Assembly: GCA_051531935.1 (NCBI GenBank)
Contig: JAOPTR010000024.1
Span: forward strand, 31,615-95,614
Direction of reading: 5' to 3'
Source: OCS116 sp051531935
GTDB lineage: Bacteria > Pseudomonadota > Alphaproteobacteria > Rhizobiales > OSC116
Length of the DNA stretch: 64,000 nucleotides
The notes under the pieces are model-generated. The model worked only from the letters and a program-made list of their open reading frames with translations. It was not told where the DNA came from and made no database searches. The translations under genes and the position numbers were made by a program. Below, in pieces: positions 41,822 through 51,418 of this stretch (positions are counted from its first letter, which is position 1; each line of letters opens with the position of its first letter).

Positions 41822-43345
41822 TTATTCGTGTCTTGCTGGAATATACTCATCTTGTTGCAAGTCTGAGAAGCGTGTATATTGGCCTTCAAATTGCAAGGTC
41901 ACATTGCCAACAGGACCATGACGTTGTTTGGCGATAATCACTTCGCCTTTGCCATGAACATCTTCCATTTTTAGCTGCCATTCCTCATGTTCAGGCGTGC
42001 CTTCTTTTGGCTGTGCACGTTCAACATAATATTCCTCACGGAATACAAATGTCACAACGTCGGCATCTTGCTCGATAGAACCAGATTCACGTAGATCTGA
42101 TAGCATAGGGCGTTTGTCATCGCGCTGTTCAATACCACGGTTTAACTGGGATAGAGCGATGATTGGCACTTCAAGTTCTTTGGCTAGTGATTTTAGACCC
42201 ATAGTAATTTCGGTAATCTCTTGCACACGGTTTGCGTTGCTTTTGCCGCTGCCTGCAAGCAGTTGGATATAGTCCAAAACAATTAAATCTAACCCGTGTT
42301 GGCGTTTTAAACGCCGCGCACGCGCAGACACCTGACCAATTGTCAGGCCGCCTGTGTCATCAATATAGAGTGGTTTTTCTTCTAAAATTTTTGTGGTCTC
42401 AACCAATTTATCAAATTGGTTTTCATTAATATCACCACGACGGATATTAGATGACGAAATTTCAGCTTGCTCGGCAATGATACGAGTTGCCAATTGTTCG
42501 GCAGACATTTCCAAACTGAAAAACGCCACAACGCCGCCATTTGCGGCTTTCAGGCTTCCATCTGGAGCCACTTCTTGGCGATAGGCCTTGGCAACATTAA
42601 AAGCAATGTTGGTAGCGAGCGCGGTTTTACCCATTGAAGGACGACCCGCAAGCACAATAAGGTCAGATTTTTGTAATCCACCCATCATATTGTCTAAATC
42701 TCGGAGGCCTGTTGAAATACCTGATAATTTGCCTTCACGCTTATAGGCGGTTTCGGCCATTTCGATAACATCGGTAAGTGCTGTTGCAAAATTCTTAAAT
42801 CCGCCACCATATTGGCCTGTTTCGGCCAATTTATATAATTCTTGTTCGGCTGTTTCGATTTGTTTTTGGGGCAGGGCATTAACATCGGCATCATATGCAC
42901 TGTTTACAATTTCTTCGCCAACGGTGATAAGCCCTCTACGAATGGCTAAATCATAAATAGTTTGTCCAAAATCTCTGGCATTGATGATACTAGTGGCATC
43001 AGCAGCCAATCGAGCCAAATATTTTACACCGCCAATTTCTTGAATGACGGGGTCATTTTCGAAATGGTTTTTAAGAGTGACAGGAGAGGCTGTTTTGCCC
43101 ATGGCGATAAATTGCGACATTGTATCGTAAATACGACCATGGAGGCTTTCGAAGAAATGTTCCTCACGTAAAAAACTTGAAACTTTGTCATAGGCATCAT
43201 TATTGATGAGAATGGCGCCCACTAAACCCTGCTCCGCCTCAATGTTATTGGGTGGATTGCGAAAATCGGCTTCTTCAGCCTCATTAAATTGATCTTTAAT
43301 CAATGAGTTAAGCGCGATTGGTGGGGTTAAATTCATTTCGGACAT
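41822..43345 (-). CDS. dnaB: replicative DNA helicase
   Basis: Hexameric replicative helicase of 507 residues. The N-terminal domain begins PPNNIEAEQGLVGAILINNDAYD. The RecA-like domain has Walker A AGRPSMGKTALATNIA, LIVLDYIQLL as Walker B, and LSQLNRGIEQRDDKRPMLSDLRESGSIEQDAD as the conserved H3/H4 region. It is transcribed with alr and radA, and is separated from rplI by a strong terminator. Confidence 0.97.
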   Translation of the reverse strand: MSEMNLTPPIALNSLIKDQFNEAEEADFRNPPNNIEAEQGLVGAILINNDAYDKVSSFLREEHFFESLHGRIYDTMSQFIAMGKTASPVTLKNHFENDPVIQEIGGVKYLARLAADATSIINARDFGQTIYDLAIRRGLITVGEEIVNSAYDADVNALPQKQIETAEQELYKLAETGQYGGGFKNFATALTDVIEMAETAYKREGKLSGISTGLRDLDNMMGGLQKSDLIVLAGRPSMGKTALATNIAFNVAKAYRQEVAPDGSLKAANGGVVAFFSLEMSAEQLATRIIAEQAEISSSNIRRGDINENQFDKLVETTKILEEKPLYIDDTGGLTIGQVSARARRLKRQHGLDLIVLDYIQLLAGSGKSNANRVQEITEITMGLKSLAKELEVPIIALSQLNRGIEQRDDKRPMLSDLRESGSIEQDADVVTFVFREEYYVERAQPKEGTPEHEEWQLKMEDVHGKGEVIIAKQRHGPVGNVTLQFEGQYTRFSDLQQDEYIPARHE

Positions 43346-43503
43346 ATAGCTTCTTCGACTTTGGTGTGAGACTCATATTAACCAATTTAGTTAACGAACG
43401 GGAGTCTATTCTTTTTAAATTTCAATAATAAATTTGGCCTGTTAATAGCACGAATAACTCGAAATAATTATTGTAAACAGCGTTTTACATCCAAAAAATA
43501 AGG

Positions 43504-43541
43504 TAAAAAAAAAGAGAGCCTCAAAAATAAAGGCTCTCTTT
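43504..43541 (-). terminator. terminator of the rpsF-rpsR-rplI operon
   Basis: Perfect 11-bp stem AAAGAGAGCCT (43511-43521) and AGGCTCTCTTT (43531-43541) followed on the minus strand by about ten T. It lies 21 bases after the rplI stop. Confidence 0.88.
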
Positions 43542-43562
43542 AAAATCTATATAGGTCGAAGA

Positions 43563-44162
43563 TTAATCGTTAGATTTTTCTTCAGCATCATCAGATGTAG
43601 TTTCAACGATATCACCAAGAACATCATCTGCATCTTCATCAAATGCTTCAAATTCATATTCGTCTTCGAACACTTCAACTGTGATGTCTTCACCAGCAGC
43701 TTGGCGTTCAGCTTCATCTTCAGAACGAGCAACGTTTACGCTAATGTCGATTTGAACTTCAGGATGCAATGTAACGTTAGCTGTTGAAATACCAACAGTT
43801 TTAATAGGCGCAGTCAAAGAAATTTGAGTACGTTTAACATCAATACCTTTTTCAGTGATCAAAGCAGCAATATCGCGTGTAGAAACTGAACCATATAATT
43901 GGCCAGATTCTGAAGCAGCACGAATGGATGTCACTGTGAAGTTAACCATTTGATCTGCAGCAGCTTGTGCTTGTGTCACCAAATCAGCATTCAAAGAAAT
44001 AAGTTCTGCTTTGTCTGATTCAAATTTAGCCATATTCGCATCGTTAGCGCGTAGGGCTTTAGCTTGTGGGAAAAGGAAGTTACGTGCAAAACCAGGTTTT
44101 ACATTCACAACATCACCCATGTTACCGAGTTTAGCGATTCTTTCGAGTAGAATAACTTTCAT
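43563..44162 (-). CDS. rplI: 50S ribosomal protein bL9
   Basis: Ribosomal protein of 199 residues. The start MKVILLERIAKLGNMGDVVNVKPGFARNFLFP is the bL9 N-terminal domain. The usual protein has about 150 residues; this one has a long Asp/Glu-rich C-terminal tail, seen also in other alphaproteobacteria. GGAGC precedes the ATG. Third gene of the operon after rpsF and rpsR, with a 138-base gap holding two small hairpins but no gene. Confidence 0.97.
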   Translation of the reverse strand: MKVILLERIAKLGNMGDVVNVKPGFARNFLFPQAKALRANDANMAKFESDKAELISLNADLVTQAQAAADQMVNFTVTSIRAASESGQLYGSVSTRDIAALITEKGIDVKRTQISLTAPIKTVGISTANVTLHPEVQIDISVNVARSEDEAERQAAGEDITVEVFEDEYEFEAFDEDADDVLGDIVETTSDDAEEKSND

Positions 44163-44300
44163 TTTTTGCTCCTTACATGATTTAACATGCTAATTTGAGC
44201 GGAATGAGGTTTTTGCAAACCTCAGCTGTCCCGCGTTTAATGCGGTTAGAGGTGTCGTTAAAACACCCCAACCATAACTTTGCCTATAATGGCGAAGTGA

Positions 44301-44543
44301 TTACTTAATAACGTATGGCAATAGGCCTAAGAAACGAGCGCGTTTAATAGCTTTTGCAAGCTCGCGTTGTTTTTTAGCAGATACTGCTGTGATACGGCTA
44401 GGAACGATTTTGCCACGTTCTGACATAAAGCGTTGAAGAAGTTTCACGTCTTTATAATCAATTTTTGGTGCATTTTCACCAGAAAATGGGCATGATTTTT
44501 TACGACGGAAGAAAGGACGACGAGATCCACCTTGGCTAGACAT
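44301..44543 (-). CDS. rpsR: 30S ribosomal protein bS18
   Basis: Ribosomal protein of 80 residues. FFRRKKSCPFSGENAPKIDYKD, then LLQRFMSERGKIVPSRITAV and KQRELAKAIKRARFLGLLP are diagnostic for bS18. It follows rpsF by 29 bases in the standard order; the two proteins bind together in the 30S platform. Confidence 0.98.
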   Translation of the reverse strand: MSSQGGSRRPFFRRKKSCPFSGENAPKIDYKDVKLLQRFMSERGKIVPSRITAVSAKKQRELAKAIKRARFLGLLPYVIK

Positions 44544-44572
44544 AATTTATTTCCTTATAGATAAGCTGCGGA

Positions 44573-44917
44573 TTAGCGGCGTGTTTTCTTTTCATTTTTG
44601 CTAGAAAGAACAGCGCTTTGGCCTTCTTCAAATGTGTCAACTTTAATAGTCATCACACGCAAAACATCTTCGTTAATTGATTCTAAGCGTTCTAGCTCTT
44701 TCATCGTTGCTGATGAGCATTCGATGTTCATAAGAGTGTAATGTGCTTTACGGTTTTTCTTGATGCGGTAAGCAATGTTGCGCAAGCCCCAGCTTTCAAG
44801 TTTCTCAATTTTACCTTCGCCATCTTCGATAACTTTTGTAAAATCTTCATTTAGTGTATCTACTTGAGCAGTAGAAATGTCTTGACGAGCAAGAACAATA
44901 TGTTCGTATTTTGGCAT
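44573..44917 (-). CDS. rpsF: 30S ribosomal protein bS6
   Basis: Ribosomal protein of 114 residues. MPKYEHIVLARQDIS and WGLRNIAYRIKKNRKAHYTL are typical bS6 segments; the C-terminus is short and basic. First gene of the rpsF-rpsR-rplI operon. A candidate promoter about 200 bases upstream leaves a long leader, as is usual for this operon, where the bS6-bS18 complex can bind its own message. Confidence 0.97.
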   Translation of the reverse strand: MPKYEHIVLARQDISTAQVDTLNEDFTKVIEDGEGKIEKLESWGLRNIAYRIKKNRKAHYTLMNIECSSATMKELERLESINEDVLRVMTIKVDTFEEGQSAVLSSKNEKKTRR

Positions 44918-45117
44918 GATTAGCCTTTCCTAAAAATATATCTCTAGCGCATAGCCCCTTTTGAGCCAGTTTTTGGAAAGACTCAAGAGGAAGTCAAAAG
45001 AGCGAGGACACGGGAAGTAAAAATATTTTAAAATCAAATATTTAGAATGATTTCTTAAACCAATGGCTTAAGTAACCTCTTCCGTTCAGCCCTCAACTAG
45101 AGCTTCATAACAGGCGT

Positions 45118-45145
45118 TTTATACCTGTTCTGGTGATGAATGCAA
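45118..45145 (-). promoter_or_regulatory. candidate rpsF promoter
   Basis: On the minus strand TTGCAT (plus 45140-45145) and TATAAA (plus 45118-45123) are 16 bases apart. The start of transcription would give a leader of about 190 bases before rpsF. The 346-base gap 44918-45263 also holds the divergent fabD promoter, which I could not place; a hairpin AACAGG/CCTGTT (45109-45129) overlaps the -10 box. Confidence 0.4.
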
Positions 45146-45263
45146 GCATTAAAACCGCAATATGCTTAAGTTTTGTGGCAGTTGTGAAAATAAATCTTTG
45201 TGTTGTGCCAAGTGCGGGTTATTTTAAAGATAACGAATCGACAAACAATTTAGGATTATATAA

Positions 45264-46205
45264 ATGACAATTGCGTTCACATTTCCTGGCCAAGGTAGCC
45301 AAAAAGTGGGTATGGGGCAAGAACTTGCCAATGATTTTAGCATTGCAAAGCAAACCTTTGAAGAGGTAAATGACGCGCTTGGCTTTAATTTATCTAACCT
45401 TATGTTTGATGGCCCTGAAGATGAATTAACCCTCACTGAAAATGCGCAACCTGCTTTGATGGCAGTTAGTATGGCTGTTATGCGGGTATTGGAAGCTAAT
45501 GGTGTGAGTGTTTTGAATAATGCAAGTTTAGTGGCTGGTCATTCGCTAGGTGAATATTCGGCACTAACAGCGGCAGGTACATTTAGTTTAACCGACGCTG
45601 CCAAATTATTGCAAATCAGAGGCCGTGCCATGCAAAAAGCTTGCCCTGTTGGGCTAGGCGCTATGGCCGCATTGTTGGGTTTGGATTTTGAAACCGCAAT
45701 GGAAGTGGCGAAAGAAGCAGCGCAAGGTGATGTTTGCCAAGCTGCAAATGACAATGCCAATGGGCAAGTGGTAATTTCGGGTCATAAAGCCGCTGTTGAA
45801 CGGGCTTTAGACATTGCAAAAAGCAAAGGCGCAAAGCGCGCCATTATATTACCTGTGAGTGCGCCTTTCCATTGTAGTCTTATGCAGCCTGCTGCTGAAG
45901 CCATGCAGGATGCGTTGGCAGATGTAAATATGAATGCACCTGCTGTGCCTTTAATTGCCAATGTGACCGCAAGCCCTACCTCTGATGTGGAGGCGATACG
46001 CAAACAACTTGTTGAACAGGTTACCGGCACAGTGCGTTGGCGCGAATCGGTTGCTTATATGGGGCAAAATGGCATTAAAACACTGGTTGAAATTGGCAGT
46101 GGTAAGGTGTTGTCGGGCATGGTGCGCCGTATTGACCGTGAATTAACGGGTATGCCATGTGGCTCTCAACAAGAAATTGAAGCTTTGGGCGCGTTATTAT
46201 CTTAA
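45264..46205 (+). CDS. fabD: malonyl-CoA:ACP transacylase
   Basis: Loads malonate onto acyl carrier protein at the start of fatty-acid elongation. Of 313 residues, TFPGQGSQKVGMGQ opens the chain, GHSLGEYSAL carries the nucleophile Ser, VSAPFHCSLMQPA the catalytic His and VEIGSGKVLSGM the final family segment. First gene of the rightward fab group, divergent from rpsF. Confidence 0.97.
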   Translation: MTIAFTFPGQGSQKVGMGQELANDFSIAKQTFEEVNDALGFNLSNLMFDGPEDELTLTENAQPALMAVSMAVMRVLEANGVSVLNNASLVAGHSLGEYSALTAAGTFSLTDAAKLLQIRGRAMQKACPVGLGAMAALLGLDFETAMEVAKEAAQGDVCQAANDNANGQVVISGHKAAVERALDIAKSKGAKRAIILPVSAPFHCSLMQPAAEAMQDALADVNMNAPAVPLIANVTASPTSDVEAIRKQLVEQVTGTVRWRESVAYMGQNGIKTLVEIGSGKVLSGMVRRIDRELTGMPCGSQQEIEALGALLS

Positions 46206-46305
46206 TTTTGGTGCCTAGCTTTGTTCATTCTGCATTCATCTAGATGAATATATGATGATTTTAGCTAGGCAATCGATTTTTGATTTTCTGGGGGAGAAGG
46301 GTCTA

Positions 46306-46806
46306 GTGAAAAGCAATAAAATACTATATTTTGCATATGGATCTAACATGTTGCCACAAAGGTTGGTAGATCGTTGTCCAAGTGCGAAGGTCTTTGGGAT
46401 AGCTTCGGCAACTCATCATTATATTACGTTTGGGTTGCCAGGGCGTGATGGCAGCGGAAAAGCCGCCATTATTAAAACTGATGACGAAAACGACCAAGTG
46501 TTTGGTGTATTGTTTGAAATTGACGCCTCTGAATTGGCTGATTTAGATGAATTTGAAATAAAATATAAGCGAAATGATGATTTTGAGGTGGCCTGTGACG
46601 GGCAAACTCTGACTGCGATTACTTATTTTGTGCCCAAAGACAAAATTGAAATTGGCCTGCTGCCTAAAGATTGGTACCGAGACATATGCGTTGCAGGGGC
46701 CAAGTTACATGGTTTAGACGCTGATTACATAACCGAATTAGAAGCATTAATTGTGCGCAAAGACCCTGATAATTCGGCTCATAAATATTTGTTAGAACTA
46801 AGTTAG
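46306..46806 (+). CDS. gamma-glutamylcyclotransferase-like (AIG2/GGCT fold) protein
   Basis: Small cyclotransferase-fold protein of about 166 residues. The phosphate-like loop YFAYGSNML near the start and LDEFE-like LADLDEFEIKYKR with the candidate catalytic Glu are family features; VFGVLFEIDASEL is also typical. GTG at 46306 with AGAAGG five bases upstream is the likely start; an ATG at 46252 lies in the same frame but adds no conserved residues. Inserted between fabD and fabG, an unusual place, so it may be coexpressed by position only. The substrate could be gamma-glutamyl amino acids or peptides. Confidence 0.78.
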   Translation: MKSNKILYFAYGSNMLPQRLVDRCPSAKVFGIASATHHYITFGLPGRDGSGKAAIIKTDDENDQVFGVLFEIDASELADLDEFEIKYKRNDDFEVACDGQTLTAITYFVPKDKIEIGLLPKDWYRDICVAGAKLHGLDADYITELEALIVRKDPDNSAHKYLLELS

Positions 46807-46878
46807 TAAAAGAGAATCATTGAAACTAGATTCAGATAACTTATATTTGAAACATTAAAGACATTAAAAGGCAGAAAT

Positions 46879-47616
46879 ATGTTTGATTTAACAGGCAAAA
46901 ATATATTGGTAACAGGCGCAACTGGTGGTATTGGCCGCGCCATTGCCGAAGCAGTTCACGCACAAGGCGCGACAGTCACTTTGTCGGGCACAAGAGAGGC
47001 CGTATTGCAAGAAGTGGCTGATAGCTTGGGCGAACGGGTGCATTTTGTGACATGTAATTTATCTGATTCTGCAAGTGTGGAAGCGCTTATTCCTGCTGCC
47101 ATTGAAAAAATGGGCAGCGTTGATGTATTGGTAAATAATGCAGGCATCACACGTGATGGCTTGTTTATGCGTATGAAAGATGCTGATTGGGATGATGTGA
47201 TTGCGGTGAACCTAACAGCTGCCTTTAAGCTTTCGCGCGGTGTTATGCGCGGTATGATGAAGGCTCGTAATGGCCGTATCATTAATATATCTTCGGTTGT
47301 TGGTGTTGCGGGTAACCCAGGGCAAGCTAACTATGTGGCATCTAAAGCCGCTATCATTGGGTTGGGTAAATCACTCGCGCAAGAAGTTGGTAATCGCGGC
47401 ATTACAGTGAACGCAATTGCACCAGGCTTTATTGCCACACCCATGACAGATGAGCTAAACGATGTGCAGCGCGATGCGATTTTAGCCAATATACCAGCAA
47501 AAAGATTAGGCACAGCGGCAGAAATTGCAGCAGCGGCTGTTTACTTGGCATCTGATGAAGCAGCTTATGTAACTGGCCAAACGCTACATGTAAACGGTGG
47601 CATGGCAATGATTTAA
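46879..47616 (+). CDS. fabG: 3-oxoacyl-ACP reductase
   Basis: NADPH-dependent reductase of fatty-acid synthesis, 245 residues. The cofactor loop is TGATGGIGRAIAEA, VNNAGITRDGLFMRM is characteristic of FabG, ISSVVGVAGNPGQANYVASKA holds Ser, Tyr and Lys of the catalytic set, and the end TGQTLHVNGGMAMI matches FabG. Located between fabD and acpP as expected. Confidence 0.96.
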   Translation: MFDLTGKNILVTGATGGIGRAIAEAVHAQGATVTLSGTREAVLQEVADSLGERVHFVTCNLSDSASVEALIPAAIEKMGSVDVLVNNAGITRDGLFMRMKDADWDDVIAVNLTAAFKLSRGVMRGMMKARNGRIINISSVVGVAGNPGQANYVASKAAIIGLGKSLAQEVGNRGITVNAIAPGFIATPMTDELNDVQRDAILANIPAKRLGTAAEIAAAAVYLASDEAAYVTGQTLHVNGGMAMI

Positions 47617-47759
47617 AGATAAAGGTTGAAGCACAACCTGTGTGAAACCCTACGAAAATAAACATAAAATGGCAAATTTTGTGTTTTTAGCCTTCAATTT
47701 CGAATCTTAACTTGATTTTTATTTGAAATGAGGGCAACAGAGAGCAAGCATTTTAGGAT

Positions 47760-47834
47760 TGCGTAATGCAACAAATGTTTGGGTAATATGGCTAGGCCAT
47801 AAAATAGACTATATTTGCGGCTAAGCATTACGCA
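47760..47834 (+). promoter_or_regulatory. structured region in the acpP leader
   Basis: TGCGTAATGC (47760-47769) and GCATTACGCA (47825-47834) form a perfect 10-bp inverted repeat with 55 bases between them, and the second arm ends 27 bases before the acpP ATG. The gap from fabG to acpP (245 bases) contains no further gene that I can see. It could fold in the mRNA leader or be two binding sites. Confidence 0.35.
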
Positions 47835-47861
47835 TAAACGCAGTTAAACGAAGGAAATACA

Positions 47862-48095
47862 ATGAGTGATATTGCAGAAGCAGTTAAAAAAATCGTAATC
47901 GAACATTTAGGTGTTGATGCCGATAAAGTAACAGATACATCAAGCTTTATTGACGATCTTGGCGCTGATAGCCTAGACACAGTTGAACTTGTTATGGCAT
48001 TTGAAGACGAATTTTCTGTAGAAATTCCTGATGATGCTGCAGAGCACATCTCTACAGTTGGTGATGCCGTTAAATTCATCACAGAAAACAAATAG
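47862..48095 (+). CDS. acpP: acyl carrier protein
   Basis: Acidic carrier of 77 residues. The phosphopantetheine Ser is in GADSLDTVELVMAFEDEF. The gene is close to the usual length and is followed by its own terminator, so it can be transcribed alone at high level. Stands between fabG and fabF. Confidence 0.98.
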   Translation: MSDIAEAVKKIVIEHLGVDADKVTDTSSFIDDLGADSLDTVELVMAFEDEFSVEIPDDAAEHISTVGDAVKFITENK

Positions 48096-48116
48096 TCAAT
48101 ATTTGATTTATTGTTT

Positions 48117-48157
48117 AAAAACAGCCCCCTTTTTATCGAGGTGGGCTGTTTTTTTAT
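48117..48157 (+). terminator. acpP terminator
   Basis: AAACAGCCC (48119-48127) pairs with GGGCTGTTT (48143-48151), followed by a run of T. It lies about 22 bases after the acpP stop. Confidence 0.8.
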
Positions 48158-48297
48158 GTAAAAAGTTCAAAATATAGGCCAGAATGTGTATAAAAAACGG
48201 GCTGTGGAACAAACTTAATTGCAACCCTTTTATAAATATCCTATTTTGAACATATTATAATAATATTGATATTCAGAACTTAATGTTAGGTGCGTCT

Positions 48298-49566
48298 ATG
48301 TTAAAACGTGTGGTAATCACTGGGCTTGGAATGGTAACGCCATTGGCAAATGGGGTTGAGGAAACTTGGAGTCGTTTACTTGACGGCCAATCGGGTATTT
48401 CAAAAATTGAATCATTTGATACATCTGATTTAAAAGCTACGATCGCGGGCACTGTACCACGCGGAGATGGCACAAATGGTACGTTTAACCCTGACGATTA
48501 CATGTTGCCTAAAGAGCAAAAAAAGGTTGATGATTTTATCATTTTTGGCATGGCAGCAGCAACACAAGCTGTAGAAGATGCAAAATGGAAACCTGAAGGT
48601 CATGAAGAACAGTGCCGTACAGGTGTGCTGATCGGCTCTGGTATTGGTGGGTTAAGTGGTATCGCTGATGCCGCTGTGCTTATGGAAGAAAAAGGCCCAC
48701 GTCGTGTCAGCCCATTTTTTATCCCTGGTCGGTTGATCAATTTAATCTCGGGTCACGTATCTATTAAATATGGCTTTAAAGGCCCTAACCATAGTGTGGT
48801 TACGGCTTGCTCGACAGGTGCGCATGCCATTGGTGATGCCGCGCGTTTAATTGCGTTGGATGATGCTGATGTGATGGTTGCCGGTGGCGCTGAAAGCCCT
48901 GTTTGCCGTATTGGCATCGCAGGATTTGTGGCCTGCAAAGCTTTGTCAACTGGTTATAATGATGAGCCAACTAAGGCCTCACGCCCTTATGATAAAGACC
49001 GTGATGGTTTTGTGATGGGTGAAGGCGCAGGCATTATGGTGCTTGAGAGTTTAGAACATGCACAAGCGCGTGGCGCCCATATTTATGGCGAAATTACAGG
49101 TTATGGCCTGTCTGGCGATGCTTATCACATTACGTCGCCTGCACCTGATGGTGATGGTGGTTATAGAGCGATGAAGGCCTGTGTGAAACGTGCAGGTGTA
49201 GAGCCAAGTGATATTGACTATGTGAACGCACACGGCACATCCACCCCAATGGGTGATGAAATTGAATTACGTGCGGTGGAACGGTTGTTTGGCAATGAAG
49301 GTGAGGGCTTAACGATGAGCTCGACCAAATCGGCAACGGGTCATTTATTAGGCGGTGCGGGGGCAATTGAAGCTATTTTTGCCACATTGTCGATTAGAGA
49401 CAATGTTGTGCCACCAACTTTGAACTTGGACAATCCATCTATGGAAACCAAGACTGATCTTGTGCCACACGTGAAGAAAAACAAAAAAATTGACATTGCG
49501 CTTTCCAACAGCTTCGGCTTTGGTGGCACCAATGCCTCTCTTTTGATAAGAAGATTTGAAGCTTAA
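48298..49566 (+). CDS. fabF: 3-oxoacyl-ACP synthase II
   Basis: Condensing enzyme of 422 residues. MLKRVVITGLGMVTPLANG opens the chain; VVTACSTGAHAIGDA carries the active-site Cys; YVNAHGTSTPMGD and KSATGHLLGGAGAIEA contain the two catalytic histidines; NSFGFGGTNASLL ends it. ATG 48298 gives the standard family start; the ATG five codons earlier is less likely. Confidence 0.96.
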   Translation: MLKRVVITGLGMVTPLANGVEETWSRLLDGQSGISKIESFDTSDLKATIAGTVPRGDGTNGTFNPDDYMLPKEQKKVDDFIIFGMAAATQAVEDAKWKPEGHEEQCRTGVLIGSGIGGLSGIADAAVLMEEKGPRRVSPFFIPGRLINLISGHVSIKYGFKGPNHSVVTACSTGAHAIGDAARLIALDDADVMVAGGAESPVCRIGIAGFVACKALSTGYNDEPTKASRPYDKDRDGFVMGEGAGIMVLESLEHAQARGAHIYGEITGYGLSGDAYHITSPAPDGDGGYRAMKACVKRAGVEPSDIDYVNAHGTSTPMGDEIELRAVERLFGNEGEGLTMSSTKSATGHLLGGAGAIEAIFATLSIRDNVVPPTLNLDNPSMETKTDLVPHVKKNKKIDIALSNSFGFGGTNASLLIRRFEA

Positions 49567-49590
49567 TTTGTAATGATGAGTAGGGCTAAA

Positions 49591-50739
49591 ATGTCTGACG
49601 AACAAAACCCATATGATGTTGAACCGCAATTGGAGCAAGAACGCCCCGGTTATTTTGCACGACGTAAAATGCAGCGCCAACTCAGAGTGAAAATTAAAAA
49701 AGAAAAACGCCAAAAGCCTTTGCGTGAAAAACGCAAAGTCGAAAAACCAAAATCAACTGTTTGGGGTGCGATGAGCAGCTTGATTACGCTATTTTTAGTG
49801 GTTGTTTTATTGATTGCAGGCACTTGGCTTGGCATCACTCAAACTTTTGAAGTTAAAAATGACCAAACACAAGAAACTTTATTTAAAGTGGCGCAAGGCG
49901 ACAACTTAAATATTATTTCGCGACGGTTGGAAGAACAAAAACTGGTTTCTAACAGTACATTTTACTCGTGGCTTGTATCGCTAGAAGGCAATGATACGCG
50001 TTTAAAGGCAGGTGAATATAATATTCCTGCCAATGCTAGCATGCGCGATATTATGAATATTTTTGTTGGTGGGCAAAGCATTCAACATAAGCTTACTTTT
50101 GCTGAAGGGTTGACCACAGCACAAATTTTAAATAAAATTAAATCGGCTCCGCTGCTTAGGGGTGAAATTAGCTTGTCACCTGCCGAAGGATCATTAATGC
50201 CTGAAACTTATTTGTTTGAAAGTGGCACCAAGCGAGATGACATTATCAATCAGATGGCTGCGGCACAAAATAAATTTACAGCAAATCTTTGGGAAACCCG
50301 CGCCAAAGACCTGCCTTTAGAATCTATGGAAGAAGTGCTGATTTTGGCATCTATTGTCGAAAAAGAAACAGGTGTATCGTCTGAACGGCCAGAAGTGGCT
50401 GCGGTATTTGTAAATCGTTTGAAGAAGAAAATGAAACTACAATCTGACCCGACGATTATTTACGGCATCACATTGGGTAAATATAAGTTAGATAGGCAGT
50501 TGAAGAAAAGCGAAATTAAGGCCAATACGCCTTACAATACCTATACGATTGATCGTTTGCCTCCGACACCAATTGCTAGCCCTGGCCGCAAAGCCATCTT
50601 AGCGGTGTTAAACCCTGCTGATGTTGACTATCTTTATTTTGTTGCTGATGGCACTGGTGGTCATGCATTTGCCAATAATTATAAGCTACATCAAAAGAAT
50701 GTAAAAGCTCTCAGAGCCAGAGAGAAAGCCGCCAAATAG
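49591..50739 (+). CDS. mltG: endolytic murein transglycosylase MltG (YceG)
   Basis: Inner-membrane lytic transglycosylase of about 382 residues that cuts new glycan strands. A basic cytoplasmic part (residues 1-60) precedes a single helix (LITLFLVVVLLIAGTWLG). A LysM-like domain follows, then the YceG domain with the catalytic Glu in ASIVEKETGVSSERP and LQSDPTIIYGI and NTYTIDRLPPTPI segments. ATG 49591 has TAGGG upstream; ATGs at 49573 and 49576 are alternatives. Follows fabF as in many alphaproteobacteria. Confidence 0.94.
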   Translation: MSDEQNPYDVEPQLEQERPGYFARRKMQRQLRVKIKKEKRQKPLREKRKVEKPKSTVWGAMSSLITLFLVVVLLIAGTWLGITQTFEVKNDQTQETLFKVAQGDNLNIISRRLEEQKLVSNSTFYSWLVSLEGNDTRLKAGEYNIPANASMRDIMNIFVGGQSIQHKLTFAEGLTTAQILNKIKSAPLLRGEISLSPAEGSLMPETYLFESGTKRDDIINQMAAAQNKFTANLWETRAKDLPLESMEEVLILASIVEKETGVSSERPEVAAVFVNRLKKKMKLQSDPTIIYGITLGKYKLDRQLKKSEIKANTPYNTYTIDRLPPTPIASPGRKAILAVLNPADVDYLYFVADGTGGHAFANNYKLHQKNVKALRAREKAAK

Positions 50740-50759
50740 GCATTAGATTAGGTGATGAT

Positions 50760-51416
50760 ATGGATAAAACTGAAATTCAAAATCGTGGCGTGATGTTGGT
50801 TATATCTTCACCTTCAGGGGCGGGGAAATCCACCCTTACAAAATTGCTTATGCATAAAGACCCGAATATTACCTTGAGCATTTCGGCCACGACCCGCGCA
50901 CCTAGACCTGGTGAAATTGAGGGTAAGGACTATTTTTTCTTAGACCATGAAGAGTTCAGGGCCAAAATTGATAATGACGAGATGCTCGAATGGGCATCGG
51001 TTTTTGGCAATCTTTATGGCACACCTAAGACACCAGTTTACAAAGCCTTGGATGAGGGCAGGGATGTTTTGTTCGATATTGATTGGCAAGGCACTCAACA
51101 ATTGCATGCGAAAGCGCAAAAAGATTTGGTGCGGGTATTTATTCTACCGCCAACTGCCTCGGCACTAGAACAACGCCTACATGCCCGCGCTCAAGACAGC
51201 TTAGACGTAATTGACAGCCGTATGAAAGGCGCATCGCGTGAGTTAGAGCATTGGGCAGAGTATGATTATATTGTAATAAATGATGATTTACAGGTATCAG
51301 AAGCTAAATTAAAAGCTATTCTATATGCAGAAAAACAAAAGCGTAATAGACAACAAGGCTTGGTTGAATTTGTACGTGACATGCAGGGCGAACTACGCCA
51401 GAAATTTGAGGATTGA
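50760..51416 (+). CDS. gmk: guanylate kinase
   Basis: Phosphorylates GMP to GDP; 218 residues. P-loop SSPSGAGKSTL, then SISATTRAPRPGEIEGKDYFFL for GMP binding and DIDWQGTQQL are diagnostic. In related genomes a yicC gene often lies between mltG and gmk; here the gap is 20 bases and yicC is absent from the locus. The stop is followed at once by the next small gene. Confidence 0.96.
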   Translation: MDKTEIQNRGVMLVISSPSGAGKSTLTKLLMHKDPNITLSISATTRAPRPGEIEGKDYFFLDHEEFRAKIDNDEMLEWASVFGNLYGTPKTPVYKALDEGRDVLFDIDWQGTQQLHAKAQKDLVRVFILPPTASALEQRLHARAQDSLDVIDSRMKGASRELEHWAEYDYIVINDDLQVSEAKLKAILYAEKQKRNRQQGLVEFVRDMQGELRQKFED

Positions 51417-51418
51417 AT

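Noticed and set aside
44163..44300. A missing small gene between rpsR and rplI
   Set aside because: No frame with a start and ribosome site was found in the 138 bases; only short hairpins are present.
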